Shown: positions 36,116 through 46,489 of the stretch, piece after piece
Position numbering within the stretch: position 1 is the stretch's first letter
How the letters are laid out: every line of letters begins with the position of its first letter
Assembly (NCBI GenBank): GCA_949299755.1
Contig: CASGBA010000006.1
Span: 124,001-188,000 of the forward strand
Length of the DNA stretch: 64,000 nucleotides
Source of the DNA: an uncultured Treponema sp.
Lineage (GTDB): Bacteria > Spirochaetota > Spirochaetia > Treponematales > Treponemataceae
Reading direction: 5' to 3'
Position numbers and translations under genes: made by a program
Notes under the pieces: generated by a model
Seen by the model: only the letters and a program-made list of their open reading frames with translations
Database searches by the model: none
What the model was told of the DNA's origin: nothing

Positions 36116-36188
36116 AACAATCCTCAGAATATTTTTCGGCAAAAAGAACGGCAGATGTTAGTATTTTCAGCAAAAACTGTATCCTGAT

Positions 36189-37607
36189 TCACAAAATATA
36201 CCGGGACAAATCCTGATCCTGAACAATGTCTTTAAGCCTTTCATCAACATATTCCCTGGTAATTTCTATATGTTTTCCTGAAAGCTCCGGAGCGTCAAAG
36301 GAAATCTCCTCAAGAAGCATTTCCATTATTGTATGGAGTCTCCGGGCTCCGATATTTTCCACCCGGGAATTCACATCCGCGGCCAGAAAGCTCATGCGGT
36401 CAAGGGCTTCCTCGGAAAAGGAAAGACTGACTCCCTCAGTAGCCAGTAAATCCGAGTACTGGCGGATTAAAGCATTCCTGGGTTCAAGGAGAATACGCCT
36501 GAAATCCTGGGCATTGAGGGAATCCAGTTCCACCCGTAAAGGAAACCGGCCCTGGAGCTCCGGTATAAGGTCACTGGGCTTTGAAATATTAAATGCCCCG
36601 GCGGCGATAAAAAGGATATGGGTTGTATCCACAACCCCGAATTTAGTGTTTACATTGGATCCTTCAACTATGGGTAGAATATCACGCTGGACACCTTCCC
36701 TGGAAACATCCTGTCCTCCGGAACGTTCCCCCCTGCTGGCAACCTTGTCTATTTCGTCCAAAAAAATAATTCCGCTTTGTTCAACCCGGTTTTTAGCCTC
36801 TTCCGCTATCTTGTCCGGATCCACCAATTTATCGAGTTGGTCGGCTATAATTATTTCCCTGGCTTCTTTCACCGTCACAGATTTACGTTTTTGTTTTCCG
36901 CCTGAAATAAGGTTTGTTATGTTAGCCAAGCTCATTTCCAAATCCTCCATATTGGAGGAACCGGCAAAAATTTCAAAAGAAGGCATATTTCCCCTGTTCA
37001 CGGAAATTTCCACGATTCTGTCTTCTAGTTTACCTTCCCTAAGCATGGTACGGAATTTCTCTCGGGTACCGTCCCCTGGTTGAGGTTCGGGACTTTTTTC
37101 CCTGTTGGATTCACCGTCTCCATTATTTTCCCCATCCGTCACGGCGGGATGAAAATAAGGAGGGGTTGGGGATGTTTTTTTCTTTGTGGGCAAAAGGAGA
37201 TCAAGGATAACTTCTTCCGTCCGTTTTTCCGCTTCACCGCGCAGGGTTGCCTGCATTTCGTTTTTTACCATGTTGTAACCCACCGCCATTAAATCGCGTA
37301 TCATGGATTCAACATCCCTGCCCACGTATCCCACTTCGGTATATTTTGTCGCTTCCACTTTGAGGAATGGAGCCCCGCACAACTTTGCCAGCCGGCGGGC
37401 TATTTCTGTTTTCCCGACACCTGTGGGGCCTATCATAAGGATATTCTTGGGCGCAATTTCATCCCGCACTTCATCCGCAAGCTTTAAACGTCTCGTCCTG
37501 TTTCTGAGGGCAATCGCCACAGCCCGTTTGGCTTTATTCTGCCCGATTATATATTTATCAAGTTCAGCAACAATTGCCTTAGGCGTCATAGATTCCAAAC
37601 CGTCCAT
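36189..37607 (-). CDS. hslU: ATP-dependent protease ATPase subunit HslU
   Basis: 472 residues. HslU unfolds substrates and feeds them to the HslV peptidase. Walker A GPTGVGKTEIARRLAKL is near residue 55-70, KYTEVGYVGRDVESMIRDLM follows, the insertion (I) domain occupies about 110-240 and includes a low-complexity stretch rich in Pro, Asn and Glu, Walker B is IIFLDEIDK, and the C-terminus ends with LSRYIL, the tail that activates HslV. It follows hslV by 16 bases, and the flagellar genes follow on the same strand. Confidence 0.96.
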   Translation of the reverse strand: MDGLESMTPKAIVAELDKYIIGQNKAKRAVAIALRNRTRRLKLADEVRDEIAPKNILMIGPTGVGKTEIARRLAKLCGAPFLKVEATKYTEVGYVGRDVESMIRDLMAVGYNMVKNEMQATLRGEAEKRTEEVILDLLLPTKKKTSPTPPYFHPAVTDGENNGDGESNREKSPEPQPGDGTREKFRTMLREGKLEDRIVEISVNRGNMPSFEIFAGSSNMEDLEMSLANITNLISGGKQKRKSVTVKEAREIIIADQLDKLVDPDKIAEEAKNRVEQSGIIFLDEIDKVASRGERSGGQDVSREGVQRDILPIVEGSNVNTKFGVVDTTHILFIAAGAFNISKPSDLIPELQGRFPLRVELDSLNAQDFRRILLEPRNALIRQYSDLLATEGVSLSFSEEALDRMSFLAADVNSRVENIGARRLHTIMEMLLEEISFDAPELSGKHIEITREYVDERLKDIVQDQDLSRYIL

Positions 37608-37623
37608 TCAAATTCCCCTTATA

Positions 37624-38163
37624 TTATAATTCTTCCACAACAACGCTGTCATTTGTGTAAATACATATCTTGCCTGCTATCCGGAGACTTTTGACCGCGA
37701 TATCCGCCGCAGAAAGTTCCGGGTTTTCCAAATAGGCCAGGGCTGCCGCATAAGCATAATTTCCGCCGGAACCAATTGCAAGAACATCATTTTCCGGTTC
37801 AATGACATCACCTGTTCCTGAAATCAAAAGAATTTTTTCCGTATTGGCGACAAGAAGAAGGGCTTCCAGCTGACGGAGAGCCTTGTCCGTCCTCCACATT
37901 TTAGCCATTTCCACAGCAGCCCTGGTTAAGTCACCGGAAAATTCCTTCAATTTTGTCTCAAATTTATCAAACAAATTGAAAGCGTCGGCTGTGGCTCCGG
38001 CGAATCCCGTAAGTACCTTACCGTCATACAAACGCCGGACTTTGCGGGCATTCCCCTTCATAACAGTATTCCCCATGGTTACCTGCCCGTCCCCGGCCAT
38101 GGCGGTTTTTCCGTCCCTGCGGACGGCTATAACTGTTGTACTGCGTATTTTCTCATACTTCAT
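37624..38163 (-). CDS. hslV: ATP-dependent protease peptidase subunit HslV
   Basis: 179 residues. HslV is the proteasome-like chamber of the HslUV protease. The catalytic Thr is expected to be exposed after removal of a short propeptide ([11 protein letters not shown] at about 8-18); [20 protein letters not shown] and the [14 protein letters not shown] segment near the end are HslV hallmarks. It lies upstream of hslU and downstream of the second Xer gene, the codV-clpQ-clpY order also known in Bacillus. Confidence 0.96.
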   Translation of the reverse strand: MKYEKIRSTTVIAVRRDGKTAMAGDGQVTMGNTVMKGNARKVRRLYDGKVLTGFAGATADAFNLFDKFETKLKEFSGDLTRAAVEMAKMWRTDKALRQLEALLLVANTEKILLISGTGDVIEPENDVLAIGSGGNYAYAAALAYLENPELSAADIAVKSLRIAGKICIYTNDSVVVEEL

Positions 38164-38234
38164 CTTTTATTCCCTACTCCATTATTTTTTCCACGTATTG
38201 AATTTCTCAAAAATCGGTATAAAAAACAACCACC

Positions 38235-39209
38235 CTATCCGTGGGGATGGGCCTGGTGGTACAGGGCTTTCAGGCGTTCTGTGGTCACATGGGTATACCG
38301 TTGGGTTGTTGAAATACTGGAATGCCCCAAAAGTTCCTGTACAATACGGATGTCTGCACCCCGTGACACGAGGGTTGTGGCAAAACTATGCCTTAATGCG
38401 TGGGGAGAAATATGCCTGATTCCGGAATTTTCCCCGGTATAAAAACTGAAAATATACTGGATTCCCCTCACTGACAGGGGTTTTCCCCTTTTCGAAATAA
38501 AAACCATCCCCCTGGACACATCCCGTTCCTGCATACGTTTCAAAAGGGCATCCCTTTCTTTCAGATAAGCCTTTAAGGCAGTGGCGGCCGCCTTGGAGAA
38601 AAAAACCTGTCTGTCCTTATTTCCCTTTCCGGTAACCACAGCGGAAGAAATATCCCCGCTTATATCTGACAGTCTGATTGAGGCGATTTCCGACACACGG
38701 CAACCGGTGGAATACATAGTCGCAAAAAGAGCCGTATCCCTTGCGGGCCATAACGAAACCGTATTTCCGCCGGAGGTAATTCCGCCGGACCGGGTTTCCC
38801 CGACTTTTTCCTGAACAGAAGACTCTCCGGAATTCGAAACGGATTTGCATAAACCGGATACTTCCCTGTCAAAAAGAAAATCAGGAAGTTTTTTCGGAGT
38901 TTTCAAATTCTTAACTGAAGTGAGAGGATTTTCTGTCTGCATCCCCATCCTTTCCCCATATCTGTAAAAACCCCTCAAAGCGGCCAGAATACGGTTCACG
39001 CTTGACGGATTGTATTTTTTTTGGCCCAGGAAAGCAATGAAAAGCCTTATATCCGTATCCGTTACAGCAAACGGCTCCTTATCCCCCGCCTCGGCTTCAA
39101 GATACGAGGAGAAAATCAAAAAATCCTGTTCATAACTTCTTAGTGTTCTGGGAGAAATGGCACGGACTCCCTGAAGATAATGAAGATACTCAGTAAAAAC
39201 AGCCTTCAT
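38235..39209 (-). CDS. xerC: Tyrosine recombinase, XerC/CodV type
   Basis: 324 residues, slightly long. The N-terminal SAM-like domain (YLHYLQGVRAISPRTLRSYEQD) and catalytic domain are intact: Arg in TGCRVSEIA, Lys in GKGNKDRQV, His-X2-Arg in HALRHSF, His in LLGHSS and the nucleophile Tyr in TTQRYTHV. It probably resolves chromosome dimers with the other Xer protein in this operon. An insertion of about 25 Ser/Gly-rich residues lies in the linker just before the catalytic domain (about residues 110-135). It overlaps the topA stop (ATGA) and is followed by hslVU. Confidence 0.92.
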   Translation of the reverse strand: MKAVFTEYLHYLQGVRAISPRTLRSYEQDFLIFSSYLEAEAGDKEPFAVTDTDIRLFIAFLGQKKYNPSSVNRILAALRGFYRYGERMGMQTENPLTSVKNLKTPKKLPDFLFDREVSGLCKSVSNSGESSVQEKVGETRSGGITSGGNTVSLWPARDTALFATMYSTGCRVSEIASIRLSDISGDISSAVVTGKGNKDRQVFFSKAAATALKAYLKERDALLKRMQERDVSRGMVFISKRGKPLSVRGIQYIFSFYTGENSGIRHISPHALRHSFATTLVSRGADIRIVQELLGHSSISTTQRYTHVTTERLKALYHQAHPHG

Positions 39210-41362
39210 TCTTCCTTCCGGTCAGCGGCGGAAATCACCTCTTCATCCTGTGTATGCAGATAGTCACAATCAGGATTTATACAGGACTTGAAGGAACCGT
39301 TTTTCTTATCGTATTTTTCAACAAGAAACTGTCCGCATTTAGGGCAATAAGCATTTATCGGCTTAAAGTGACTGATAAAATCACATTCCGGATAGTTGGT
39401 GCATCCGTAGAACTCCTTAGACCTGCCCTTTATCCTACGGGCCACGATTTCACCGTTACAGCCTGGCCGCGGGCATTTGGCCAAAGGAATCGACCGGGTA
39501 TTCCTGCATTCCGGGAAACCGGAACAGGCAAGAAAAAACCCGAAACGGCCAAGTTTTTTTAACATTGGTTTTCCGCATAATTCACAAACGTAATCCGTTG
39601 GTTCGTCAAGAGCACCTTTTTTACTTCCAAGCTGTTCCATCACAACATCAACCTGTTTTTTAAAAGGAAAGAAAAATCCGCCGATCATCTCTGGCCATGA
39701 AACCTTGTTCTCTTCCACCTGATCCAATTCATTCTCAACGGAAGCTGTGAAATTAACATCGATTATATCAGGGAAATATTCCACAAAAATTTCGTTTATC
39801 ATCCTTCCCAACTGGGTTGGCACAAGCTGCCGGTTGGAGCGGGAAACATAATACCTGTCAATTAACACAGAAATAATAGGCGCATAAGTTGAAGGACGCC
39901 CTATACCTTTTTCCTCCAGCATTTTTACAATAGAAGCATCTGTATACCTTGCAGGTCCCTGGGTAAAATGCTGTTCCGAATGGAAGTCCACCACGGAAAC
40001 TTCCTCTCCGACATTCATTTCAGGAAGGGCTTTTTCTTTTTCTTCTCGGGAAACCAAAAGCTTCATAGCCCGGTAAAAACCTTTTTCAAAAATACGCGTG
40101 GAATTAACCCGGAATACAGCGCTGCCGGAAGATATTTCGAATGTGGAAGTCCTGCTTTTTGCGTTTTTCATCTGGCTTGAAACAAACCGTTCCCAAATTA
40201 TCGTATAAAGCTTCAATTGTTCCTTTGTAAGGTATTCTTTAATTGAATCGGGTGTATAGGATACATAGGTGGGCCGTATAGCCTCATGAGCATCCTGGGC
40301 TTTTTTCTCCACAGAATAAGTTATGGGTGCATCAGGCAATTCTTCAGGATAATTTTTTGAAATAAAGTCCCTGGCATCTTCCAAGGCGACCGGAGAAATA
40401 CGTACGGAATCAGTACGCATATATGTTATCAAACCTATGCGGTCACTTCCTATATTGACACCTTCATAAAGTTGCTGGGCTATTTGCATTGTTTTTCTTG
40501 AAGTAAAATTAAGCCTGTTTGCCGCCGCCTGCTGGAGTTTTGAAGTAGTAAAAGGAGGTTTCGGCTTTATTGTTTTTTCCATGGTTTTCAAATCGGAAAC
40601 AACAAATTTTCCGTCCCGTATTTTTTCAATGATGGAACGGACCGTTTCCTCGTTCTTCATTTCCGGTTTTTTCCCCTCAAAAAGAACAAGCTGCGCCGTA
40701 AATTGGGATCTTCCCTTTTTGAAATCAGCATCCAAACTCCAGTATTCTTCAGGGATAAAATTCTCTACTTCAGCTTCCCTTTCACATATCAGTCGCAGGG
40801 CTACAGATTGAACACGACCTGCGGAAAGTCCGTTTTTCACTTTTTTCCAAAGAAGCGGAGAAAGATTGTAACCCACAAGCCGGTCAAGAACCCTTCTGGC
40901 CTTTTGGGCATTCACCTTGGATTCATCAATTTCCATGGGATGCTTTACGGCTTCCCGGATTGCATTGGGAGTGATTTCGTTAAAAACAATTCTTTGAATC
41001 GGAACATCGTATTTTGAAAGAATAGCGCGGCGTAAATGCCAGGCGATAGCCTCCCCTTCCCGGTCATTATCACTTGCCAGTAATACTTGTCCTGATTTTT
41101 TTGCGTCGGTTTGCAGCTCTTTCAGAAGTTTCGCCCGTCCACGCACTGTAATATATTCCGGCTGGAAATTATTATCCACATCTATCGCCATCCTTGATTT
41201 GGGCAAATCAATTAAATGCCCCATGGATGCCTTAACCATATATCCGGGACCAAGATATTTTTCAATTGTTTTCGCTTTCGCCGGAGACTCCACAATCACC
41301 AATGTCTGGGGAGTTTTTTGTTTTTTACGTTCAGTTTTCTTCGCAGCTTTTTCAGCCATCAC
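39206..41362 (-). CDS. topA: DNA topoisomerase I
   Basis: 718 residues. TopA relaxes negative supercoils. The Toprim domain has VIVESPAKAKTIEKYLG and SDNDREGEAIAWHL, and the catalytic Tyr is in LITYMRTDSVRIS. The C-terminus carries three Cys4 zinc ribbons of topoisomerase type (about 590-700): CELCGKPML, CPRPGCNGEI and CPKCGQFLV openings. It stands between dprA and xerC as in several bacteria. Confidence 0.96.
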   Translation of the reverse strand: MMAEKAAKKTERKKQKTPQTLVIVESPAKAKTIEKYLGPGYMVKASMGHLIDLPKSRMAIDVDNNFQPEYITVRGRAKLLKELQTDAKKSGQVLLASDNDREGEAIAWHLRRAILSKYDVPIQRIVFNEITPNAIREAVKHPMEIDESKVNAQKARRVLDRLVGYNLSPLLWKKVKNGLSAGRVQSVALRLICEREAEVENFIPEEYWSLDADFKKGRSQFTAQLVLFEGKKPEMKNEETVRSIIEKIRDGKFVVSDLKTMEKTIKPKPPFTTSKLQQAAANRLNFTSRKTMQIAQQLYEGVNIGSDRIGLITYMRTDSVRISPVALEDARDFISKNYPEELPDAPITYSVEKKAQDAHEAIRPTYVSYTPDSIKEYLTKEQLKLYTIIWERFVSSQMKNAKSRTSTFEISSGSAVFRVNSTRIFEKGFYRAMKLLVSREEKEKALPEMNVGEEVSVVDFHSEQHFTQGPARYTDASIVKMLEEKGIGRPSTYAPIISVLIDRYYVSRSNRQLVPTQLGRMINEIFVEYFPDIIDVNFTASVENELDQVEENKVSWPEMIGGFFFPFKKQVDVVMEQLGSKKGALDEPTDYVCELCGKPMLKKLGRFGFFLACSGFPECRNTRSIPLAKCPRPGCNGEIVARRIKGRSKEFYGCTNYPECDFISHFKPINAYCPKCGQFLVEKYDKKNGSFKSCINPDCDYLHTQDEEVISAADRKEE

Positions 41363-41407
41363 AATCTCCTATAATCCCGTGTATACAGCCAATATTCTCA
41401 ATCAAAG

Positions 41408-42286
41408 TCAGCAGGCGCAATCCCAGGCAGAAAAAATATCAAAAGCGGATGAAACCGCCGGAGCTCCCTGGGCATGAAGGTTTCTGCCTCCAAAATTTCT
41501 TCTTGAATCCAAAGTTCCGGCGTACACAAACATATCCCTTCCCTGATCCAATGCGAAATCCGCCGTTATAAGAGCACCGGATTTTTCCGGTGCTTCCACC
41601 ACAATTACGGAGCGGGCTATTCCTGAAATAATCCTGTTCCGGCGGGGGAACCTGTATTTTAACGGGGGAACCCCCGGCGGGTACTCGCTTAAAATACAAC
41701 CACCGCTTTCCAGAATTTTTCCCGCCAGACAGGAATTTCCCCGTGGGTACAGGATATCAACCCCGCATGCTAAAACCGCCACAGAAAAACCTCCACCTGA
41801 AATATTCCCCCGGTGGGCAAAGGCATCTATCCCGAAGGCCAGTCCGGAAACCACGGAAACGCCGTGTCTGCCTAAATCTTCCGAAAGCGAAAAAGCCGCC
41901 GAAACCCCATCTCCTGAAGGGGAACGGGTTCCAACAACAGAAACAAGAGGTTTCCCCGTTTCCGGAAGCCGTCCCCGGTAAAAAAGACCGGAAGGAGGAT
42001 CGTATATTTCCCGCAAAAGAGGAGGATAATCATCCGAATAAAAGTGAACAAAACGTATTCCGGAACGCTCCATTCCCTTAATCCGGGCCTCTATCAATGC
42101 TTCCAAAACATGGCGTTCCGGCGGCTGTTTTTTCGGTATCCGGCCTGTCAAAGATACAAGCCCCTCTATAGAAGAAAGTACCGCAAGGTCTTCAATATTG
42201 TCAAGTTTTTCAGACAAAAATAACTTTTCAGCCTCAGTCAAGCCAGGAAAATCCGTCAGTACAACCAGGATTTCAAATGGCGCCAT
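41408..42286 (-). CDS. dprA: DNA processing protein DprA/Smf
   Basis: 292 residues from the ATG at 42286, which has an AGAGG ribosome site; the longer frame to 42331 lies within the upstream gene. The Rossmann-like core carries VGTRSPSGDGVSAAFSL, VSGLAFGIDAFAHRG, ACGVDILYPRGN and the RNRIISGIARSVIVVEAPEKSGALIT stretch. DprA loads RecA on incoming single-stranded DNA in competent bacteria; many non-competent species keep it too. The C-terminal winged-helix domain found in longer members is absent. It overlaps the TPR lipoprotein gene by 14 bases. Confidence 0.93.
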   Translation of the reverse strand: MAPFEILVVLTDFPGLTEAEKLFLSEKLDNIEDLAVLSSIEGLVSLTGRIPKKQPPERHVLEALIEARIKGMERSGIRFVHFYSDDYPPLLREIYDPPSGLFYRGRLPETGKPLVSVVGTRSPSGDGVSAAFSLSEDLGRHGVSVVSGLAFGIDAFAHRGNISGGGFSVAVLACGVDILYPRGNSCLAGKILESGGCILSEYPPGVPPLKYRFPRRNRIISGIARSVIVVEAPEKSGALITADFALDQGRDMFVYAGTLDSRRNFGGRNLHAQGAPAVSSAFDIFSAWDCAC

Positions 42287-43028
42287 TGTACGCCTCTTGG
42301 AGGACTTGGGACTTATTGGCTTTCGCCGCACCCACTACTTCCTCATCCTTTGCTTCGTTGATAATTTTGTCGTATATTTCCACAGCCCTATCACTTTCCC
42401 CCGTTGAATAAAAAGCCCTGGCTAAAACCATCAAAGCGCTGAAGTTACGTTTTTCTATTTCAGTGACCAGTTCAAGATGAGGAATAGCTTTTTCAGGTTC
42501 ATCTTTTTCAAAAACATAAATGATGGACAAACCATAAAGAGCCCTCACATAGCGGGGCTCAAGCTCTATAGCGCGTAAATATGCTGACTCCGCAAGATTC
42601 AAATAATTTTCCCGGAGAGGATTATTCCCGGAAGCGGAATAATCGAGGGCGGCCTTTGCCATATATCCGGCACACATTCCCACATAACAGAATAAATTCT
42701 GGTTGGCAGGATAATACTCTATGGCGGTTTGAAAAGTTTCCAGGGCTTTACCATACATCTTGTTGTCAAAATACCTTGTGCCCAGTATCTTGTACCAGGA
42801 ACCGATTCTCGTTTCCGCGCTGACAATATCCTCCACCCGGGTCTGGTATTTGGCAATGGCTTCTTCCAGTTCCTCAATTGTCGTGGGATTCGATACGCCT
42901 TCTTCGAGCTGTTGTAACCTCCGGATTTGGGACGGACTGGGACCGCAGGAAATCATGACAAAAGAAACAGCCATAACCAACACTGACATAAAAATTGCCG
43001 GCATTTTCCGACCGGAATATCCAATCAT
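42273..43028 (-). CDS. TPR-repeat lipoprotein
   Basis: 251 residues. A signal sequence with lipobox VMISC near residue 28 shows lipidation. Then follow about three TPR-like helical pairs: YKILGTRYFDNKMYGKALET, LAESAYLRAIELEPRYVRAL and SALMVLARAFYSTGESDRAV. A similar TPR protein occupies this place between ftsZ and dprA in other spirochaetes as far as I recall. It may act in envelope or division assembly, but nothing more specific can be said. GGAGG ribosome site. Confidence 0.85.
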   Translation of the reverse strand: MIGYSGRKMPAIFMSVLVMAVSFVMISCGPSPSQIRRLQQLEEGVSNPTTIEELEEAIAKYQTRVEDIVSAETRIGSWYKILGTRYFDNKMYGKALETFQTAIEYYPANQNLFCYVGMCAGYMAKAALDYSASGNNPLRENYLNLAESAYLRAIELEPRYVRALYGLSIIYVFEKDEPEKAIPHLELVTEIEKRNFSALMVLARAFYSTGESDRAVEIYDKIINEAKDEEVVGAAKANKSQVLQEAYNGAI

Positions 43029-43049
43029 TTACAACCTCCTGCCTGTATA

Positions 43050-43967
43050 TTATCCGTCAAAATCATCTTTCCACCCGCCATTATCATCAAAAAATTCGGA
43101 ATGGTACATTTGAAGGGCGGAATTTTCAATATGTGTATAAATTTGGGTAGTAGAAATATCGGCATGGCCGAGTAATTCCTGAACGGAACGTAAATCCGCG
43201 CCACCGGCCAAAAGATGGGTGGCAAAGGAATGTCTCAGAGTGTGGATTTTTGCGGGAATCCCGGATTGAATGGTCAAGGCATGAAAACGATCCCAGGCTG
43301 TTTTGCGGGTCAATGGTTTTCCCTTTTTTCCCAAAAATAAAAAATTACCGGAAAGCCTTGACGAAAGTTTCGGACGGGCTTCTTTTATATAATGCTTGAG
43401 CCAGTAATCAGAATAAGGACCGAAAGGAACCATACGCTCCTTTCCTCCTTTACCACACACAATTACAATTTTTTCGTTAAAGCGCACATCATTCACAGAA
43501 AGGGAAACCGCCTCACTTATGCGCAACCCGCAGGAATAAATAATTTCAAACAGCGCTCTGTCTCTTACCCCCTCCGGAGTATCTGTCTTTATTGTTTTAA
43601 GTATTTCCTCTACCTGTTCTTTTGAAAGAACCCGCGGAAGACGCATGCCTCTGGCGGGACTTTCCAAAAGGGAAACAGGATTGTTCCTGCGGATTCCGGT
43701 CACAGACAGAAAACGGAAAAAAGTCCTGAGGGCGGCCACATCTTTTGCGGCTGTTCTGCCGGTAATACCAGAACGGATACGCTCCGCCAAAAAATCCACA
43801 CAACCGGCGGAAGAAATCCCCTCTGCAGTCAGGGATTTCTTTTCCATCCAGTCTAGAAAAATACCTGCACTGAATGCATAAGTTGAAGCAGTCTCCTTTG
43901 ACCTGGCTTCACCGGATAAAAGCCAGGCATAAAACTGTTTAATGATTGGCCGGCTGTCCTGCTTCAG
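43050..43967 (-). CDS. xerD: Tyrosine recombinase, XerD type, with non-ATG start
   Basis: The first ATG (43847) gives 265 residues, too short: it lacks the first helices of the core-binding domain. In the same frame, with no stop, the code continues upstream with a good Xer-like N-terminus ([20 protein letters not shown] and then [14 protein letters not shown]). A CTG at 43967, spaced after AGAAGG, gives 305 residues, the usual Xer length, and overlaps the ftsZ stop by 4 bases; an ATT a few codons on is another option. Catalytic residues are Arg in [10 protein letters not shown], Lys in [22 protein letters not shown] and the Tyr in TQIYTHI. It pairs with the other Xer protein. Confidence 0.85.
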   Translation of the reverse strand: MKQDSRPIIKQFYAWLLSGEARSKETASTYAFSAGIFLDWMEKKSLTAEGISSAGCVDFLAERIRSGITGRTAAKDVAALRTFFRFLSVTGIRRNNPVSLLESPARGMRLPRVLSKEQVEEILKTIKTDTPEGVRDRALFEIIYSCGLRISEAVSLSVNDVRFNEKIVIVCGKGGKERMVPFGPYSDYWLKHYIKEARPKLSSRLSGNFLFLGKKGKPLTRKTAWDRFHALTIQSGIPAKIHTLRHSFATHLLAGGADLRSVQELLGHADISTTQIYTHIENSALQMYHSEFFDDNGGWKDDFDG

Positions 43968-45181
43968 TTTGAAACCTTCTGCTGATTCCTGTAAATAGTC
44001 GGCGTATCCAAATCATCTTCCCGGACAGGAGTGGACGATGGAGAAGACGAAGAGAAAGAAGCCGGAACAGGTCCGTTCCTTGGTCCCAGACCGGGGGCTG
44101 TTTTTCCGGATTTTTCAAAAGCCTGACGCCATTCCGCTCCAGACATGAAGCTGCCGCTGTCAATCTGCTTTTTTTCCTGGACTGTTCCAGGCAATTCCTG
44201 CCTGGACGCGGCTTCCTCCCCGTTGGGGAATCCTGTGGCCACAACAGTTACGCTGATTTTATCCCCCGCTTCCGGATCAATGGATGTTCCGAAGCATACA
44301 AAGGCACCTGGATCTGCGCTTCCTGTAACAATGGTCGCAACCTCTTCAACTTCAGAAAGTTTCAAATCATCACCGCCGGTTATATTAATAAGAACATGTG
44401 TAGCCCCTTCAATGTGGGAATCTTCAAGCAGAGGATTGTTGATGGCGCCGGTGGCAGCATCCACCGCGCGGTTATCACCTTCGCCTACACCCACACCCAT
44501 TACAGCGGTTCCTTTTCCGGACATGGCTGTTTTCACATCAGCGAAATCGATATTGACTTCTCCAGGGCGGGTTATCAAATCGGAAATTCCCTGCACTGCC
44601 TGACGCAAAACTTCATCAGCCTTGGCAAAGGATTCCCGTAATGTGGTGCGTTTGTCGGTAAGTTTCGCGAGACGCTGGTTCGGAATAACAATCAGGGAAT
44701 CAACCTCTTTCGCCAGTTTTTCTATTCCGGCCTGGGCTTGCAGCATTTTCTGACGGCCCTCAAATCCGAAAGGAGTTGTGACAACGGCGACAGTAAGAGC
44801 CCCCTGCTCTTTAGCTATTTTGGCAATTATGGGTATTGAACCTGTTCCGGTACCTCCTCCCATTCCTGCGGTAAGGAAAACCATATTGGCGCCACGCAAG
44901 GCATTTGAAATGGATTCAGTATCCTCTACGGCCGCTTTTTCCCCGATATCAGGAACCCCGCCGGCACCACGGCCTCCTGTAAGTTTTGAACCTATAGCCA
45001 GTTTCACCGGCGCCCGGGAATAATTCAAAGCCTGGACATCAGTGTTAATGGCTATGAACTCCACGCTTTCAACCCCGCAGGCTATCATTCTGTTGACAGC
45101 GTTGGAACCGCCTCCTCCGGCACCCACAACCTTGATAACAGTAGGGGTTATTTCCCTCTGTCCGATGATTTCAAAATTCAT
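43964..45181 (-). CDS. ftsZ: Cell division GTPase FtsZ
   Basis: 405 residues. FtsZ forms the Z ring. The GTP-binding motif GGGTGTGS is near 108, with [14 protein letters not shown] and [10 protein letters not shown] before it and GAGARPEIG-type T3 loop replaced here by [11 protein letters not shown]. The T7 loop [11 protein letters not shown] carries the catalytic Asp. After a Pro/Ser-rich linker (about 320-385) the C-terminal peptide [12 protein letters not shown] binds FtsA. GGGAGGAAAA ribosome site. Confidence 0.97.
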   Translation of the reverse strand: MNFEIIGQREITPTVIKVVGAGGGGSNAVNRMIACGVESVEFIAINTDVQALNYSRAPVKLAIGSKLTGGRGAGGVPDIGEKAAVEDTESISNALRGANMVFLTAGMGGGTGTGSIPIIAKIAKEQGALTVAVVTTPFGFEGRQKMLQAQAGIEKLAKEVDSLIVIPNQRLAKLTDKRTTLRESFAKADEVLRQAVQGISDLITRPGEVNIDFADVKTAMSGKGTAVMGVGVGEGDNRAVDAATGAINNPLLEDSHIEGATHVLINITGGDDLKLSEVEEVATIVTGSADPGAFVCFGTSIDPEAGDKISVTVVATGFPNGEEAASRQELPGTVQEKKQIDSGSFMSGAEWRQAFEKSGKTAPGLGPRNGPVPASFSSSSPSSTPVREDDLDTPTIYRNQQKVSN

Positions 45182-45223
45182 AATTTTCCTCCCACCCTGG
45201 AAAACATAGTATCCCGTATATTT

Positions 45224-46462
45224 TTAAAAAAATTCCTTAAACCAGTTTTTCACCCATGTAAGCACAGAACCCGAAGGAGTGTCCTTGGTAAACGTTTCCG
45301 GCTGCATCCGGGAAAACCTTTCATAAGCATTAAGAACAAGGCCTATAACAGAGGAGTATTCAGGGCTCCTGTACTCGCCGACAACACCGCCGAAAGTTCC
45401 GGGAATCCCTATACGGACATTCTGGGTGCCAAAAACGTCACAGGCAAGCTCCACGACCCCGGCCAGATTCGCTCCTCCTCCGGTAAGAACAAAGTTTCCG
45501 CTCAAAGAACAGGAATCCGTCACCGGCGCTATTTTCTCCTTTACCATGGAGAATATTTCCTCCATCCTGGGTTGTATTACAGAGCAAATCGTTGTACGCG
45601 GAATTTTCACCGGTGGCCGTCCTCCTATTCCGGGAAGAATAATGTCAGAATCTTCCTCAATCAAAGGTTCCCAGCAGTAACCGGCTTCGCATTTTATTTT
45701 TTCGGACATTTCAACTGACAATCCCTCCACAATTGAAATATCATTCGTAACGTGCTCCCCTCCCACGGGAAGCACTGCGGTTAATACGGGAGCGCCTCCA
45801 CTCATCACAATGATATCGGTTGTCCCGGCTCCGATGTCTATAAGGACAGACCCCAGCTCCCTCTCATCCTCAGTCATTATGGCTTTTATTTCCGCAAGAC
45901 TGTTCAACATATATTCATCAACAAAAAGCCCCGCCCTATTCACACATTTCAATACGGTCTGGACTGAAGTCACGGAACCTGTCACTATATGTACTTCAGC
46001 TTCCAGGCGGACACCTATGCGGTTCCTGGGATCCTTTATACCCTCTTCACCGTCAACAATGTAAGAACGGGGAATGACATGGATTACCTGCCTGTCCAAA
46101 GGGAAACGGCAAGCCCGGGCCACGTCAATCACCTTGGCAATATCTTCCTGCTGGATTTCATAATTCTCTTTTTTCTGGGGAAGGGCCACACTTCCACGGG
46201 AATTAAGGGCTTCAATGTGTGCCCCTCCTATTCCGATTGTACAATGCTGGATTTCAACTCCGGACATCATTTCAGCGGCCTCAACCGCCTGGGATACCGC
46301 CCGGACAGTGGCTTCAATGTTAACCACATTACCTTTGCGCAAACCCGTGGAAGGACTTGTACCGACACCGGTAATCTGGAAAACGCCTTCATCCGTCACT
46401 TCCCCTATCACCGCACGGATTTTGCTTGTTCCTATATCAATACCAGCTACAAAATTACTCAA
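45224..46462 (-). CDS. ftsA: Cell division protein FtsA
   Basis: 412 residues. FtsA tethers FtsZ filaments to the membrane. Actin-fold phosphate loop VAGIDIGTSKIRAVIGEV is at the N-terminus, SHS2 region and LIDIGAGTTDIIVMSGG in the middle, and VLTGGGANLAGVVELA later; the C-terminal VLTWVKNWFKEFF is an amphipathic membrane helix. The start codon is TTG (46462), supported by AAGGAAG six bases upstream. It lies between ftsQ and ftsZ. Confidence 0.95.
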   Translation of the reverse strand: MSNFVAGIDIGTSKIRAVIGEVTDEGVFQITGVGTSPSTGLRKGNVVNIEATVRAVSQAVEAAEMMSGVEIQHCTIGIGGAHIEALNSRGSVALPQKKENYEIQQEDIAKVIDVARACRFPLDRQVIHVIPRSYIVDGEEGIKDPRNRIGVRLEAEVHIVTGSVTSVQTVLKCVNRAGLFVDEYMLNSLAEIKAIMTEDERELGSVLIDIGAGTTDIIVMSGGAPVLTAVLPVGGEHVTNDISIVEGLSVEMSEKIKCEAGYCWEPLIEEDSDIILPGIGGRPPVKIPRTTICSVIQPRMEEIFSMVKEKIAPVTDSCSLSGNFVLTGGGANLAGVVELACDVFGTQNVRIGIPGTFGGVVGEYRSPEYSSVIGLVLNAYERFSRMQPETFTKDTPSGSVLTWVKNWFKEFF

Positions 46463-46489
46463 AGTTCTTCCTTCCTTAAAAACTTCATG

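Noticed and set aside
36226-37083. 285-residue open frame on the plus strand opposite hslU
   Set aside because: It is a Ser/Arg-rich shadow caused by the codon bias of hslU; no ribosome site and no recognisable motifs.
38235-43967. Mobile element or integron because of two tyrosine recombinases
   Set aside because: Both are Xer-type housekeeping proteins in a conserved gene order; no attachment sites or cargo are seen.
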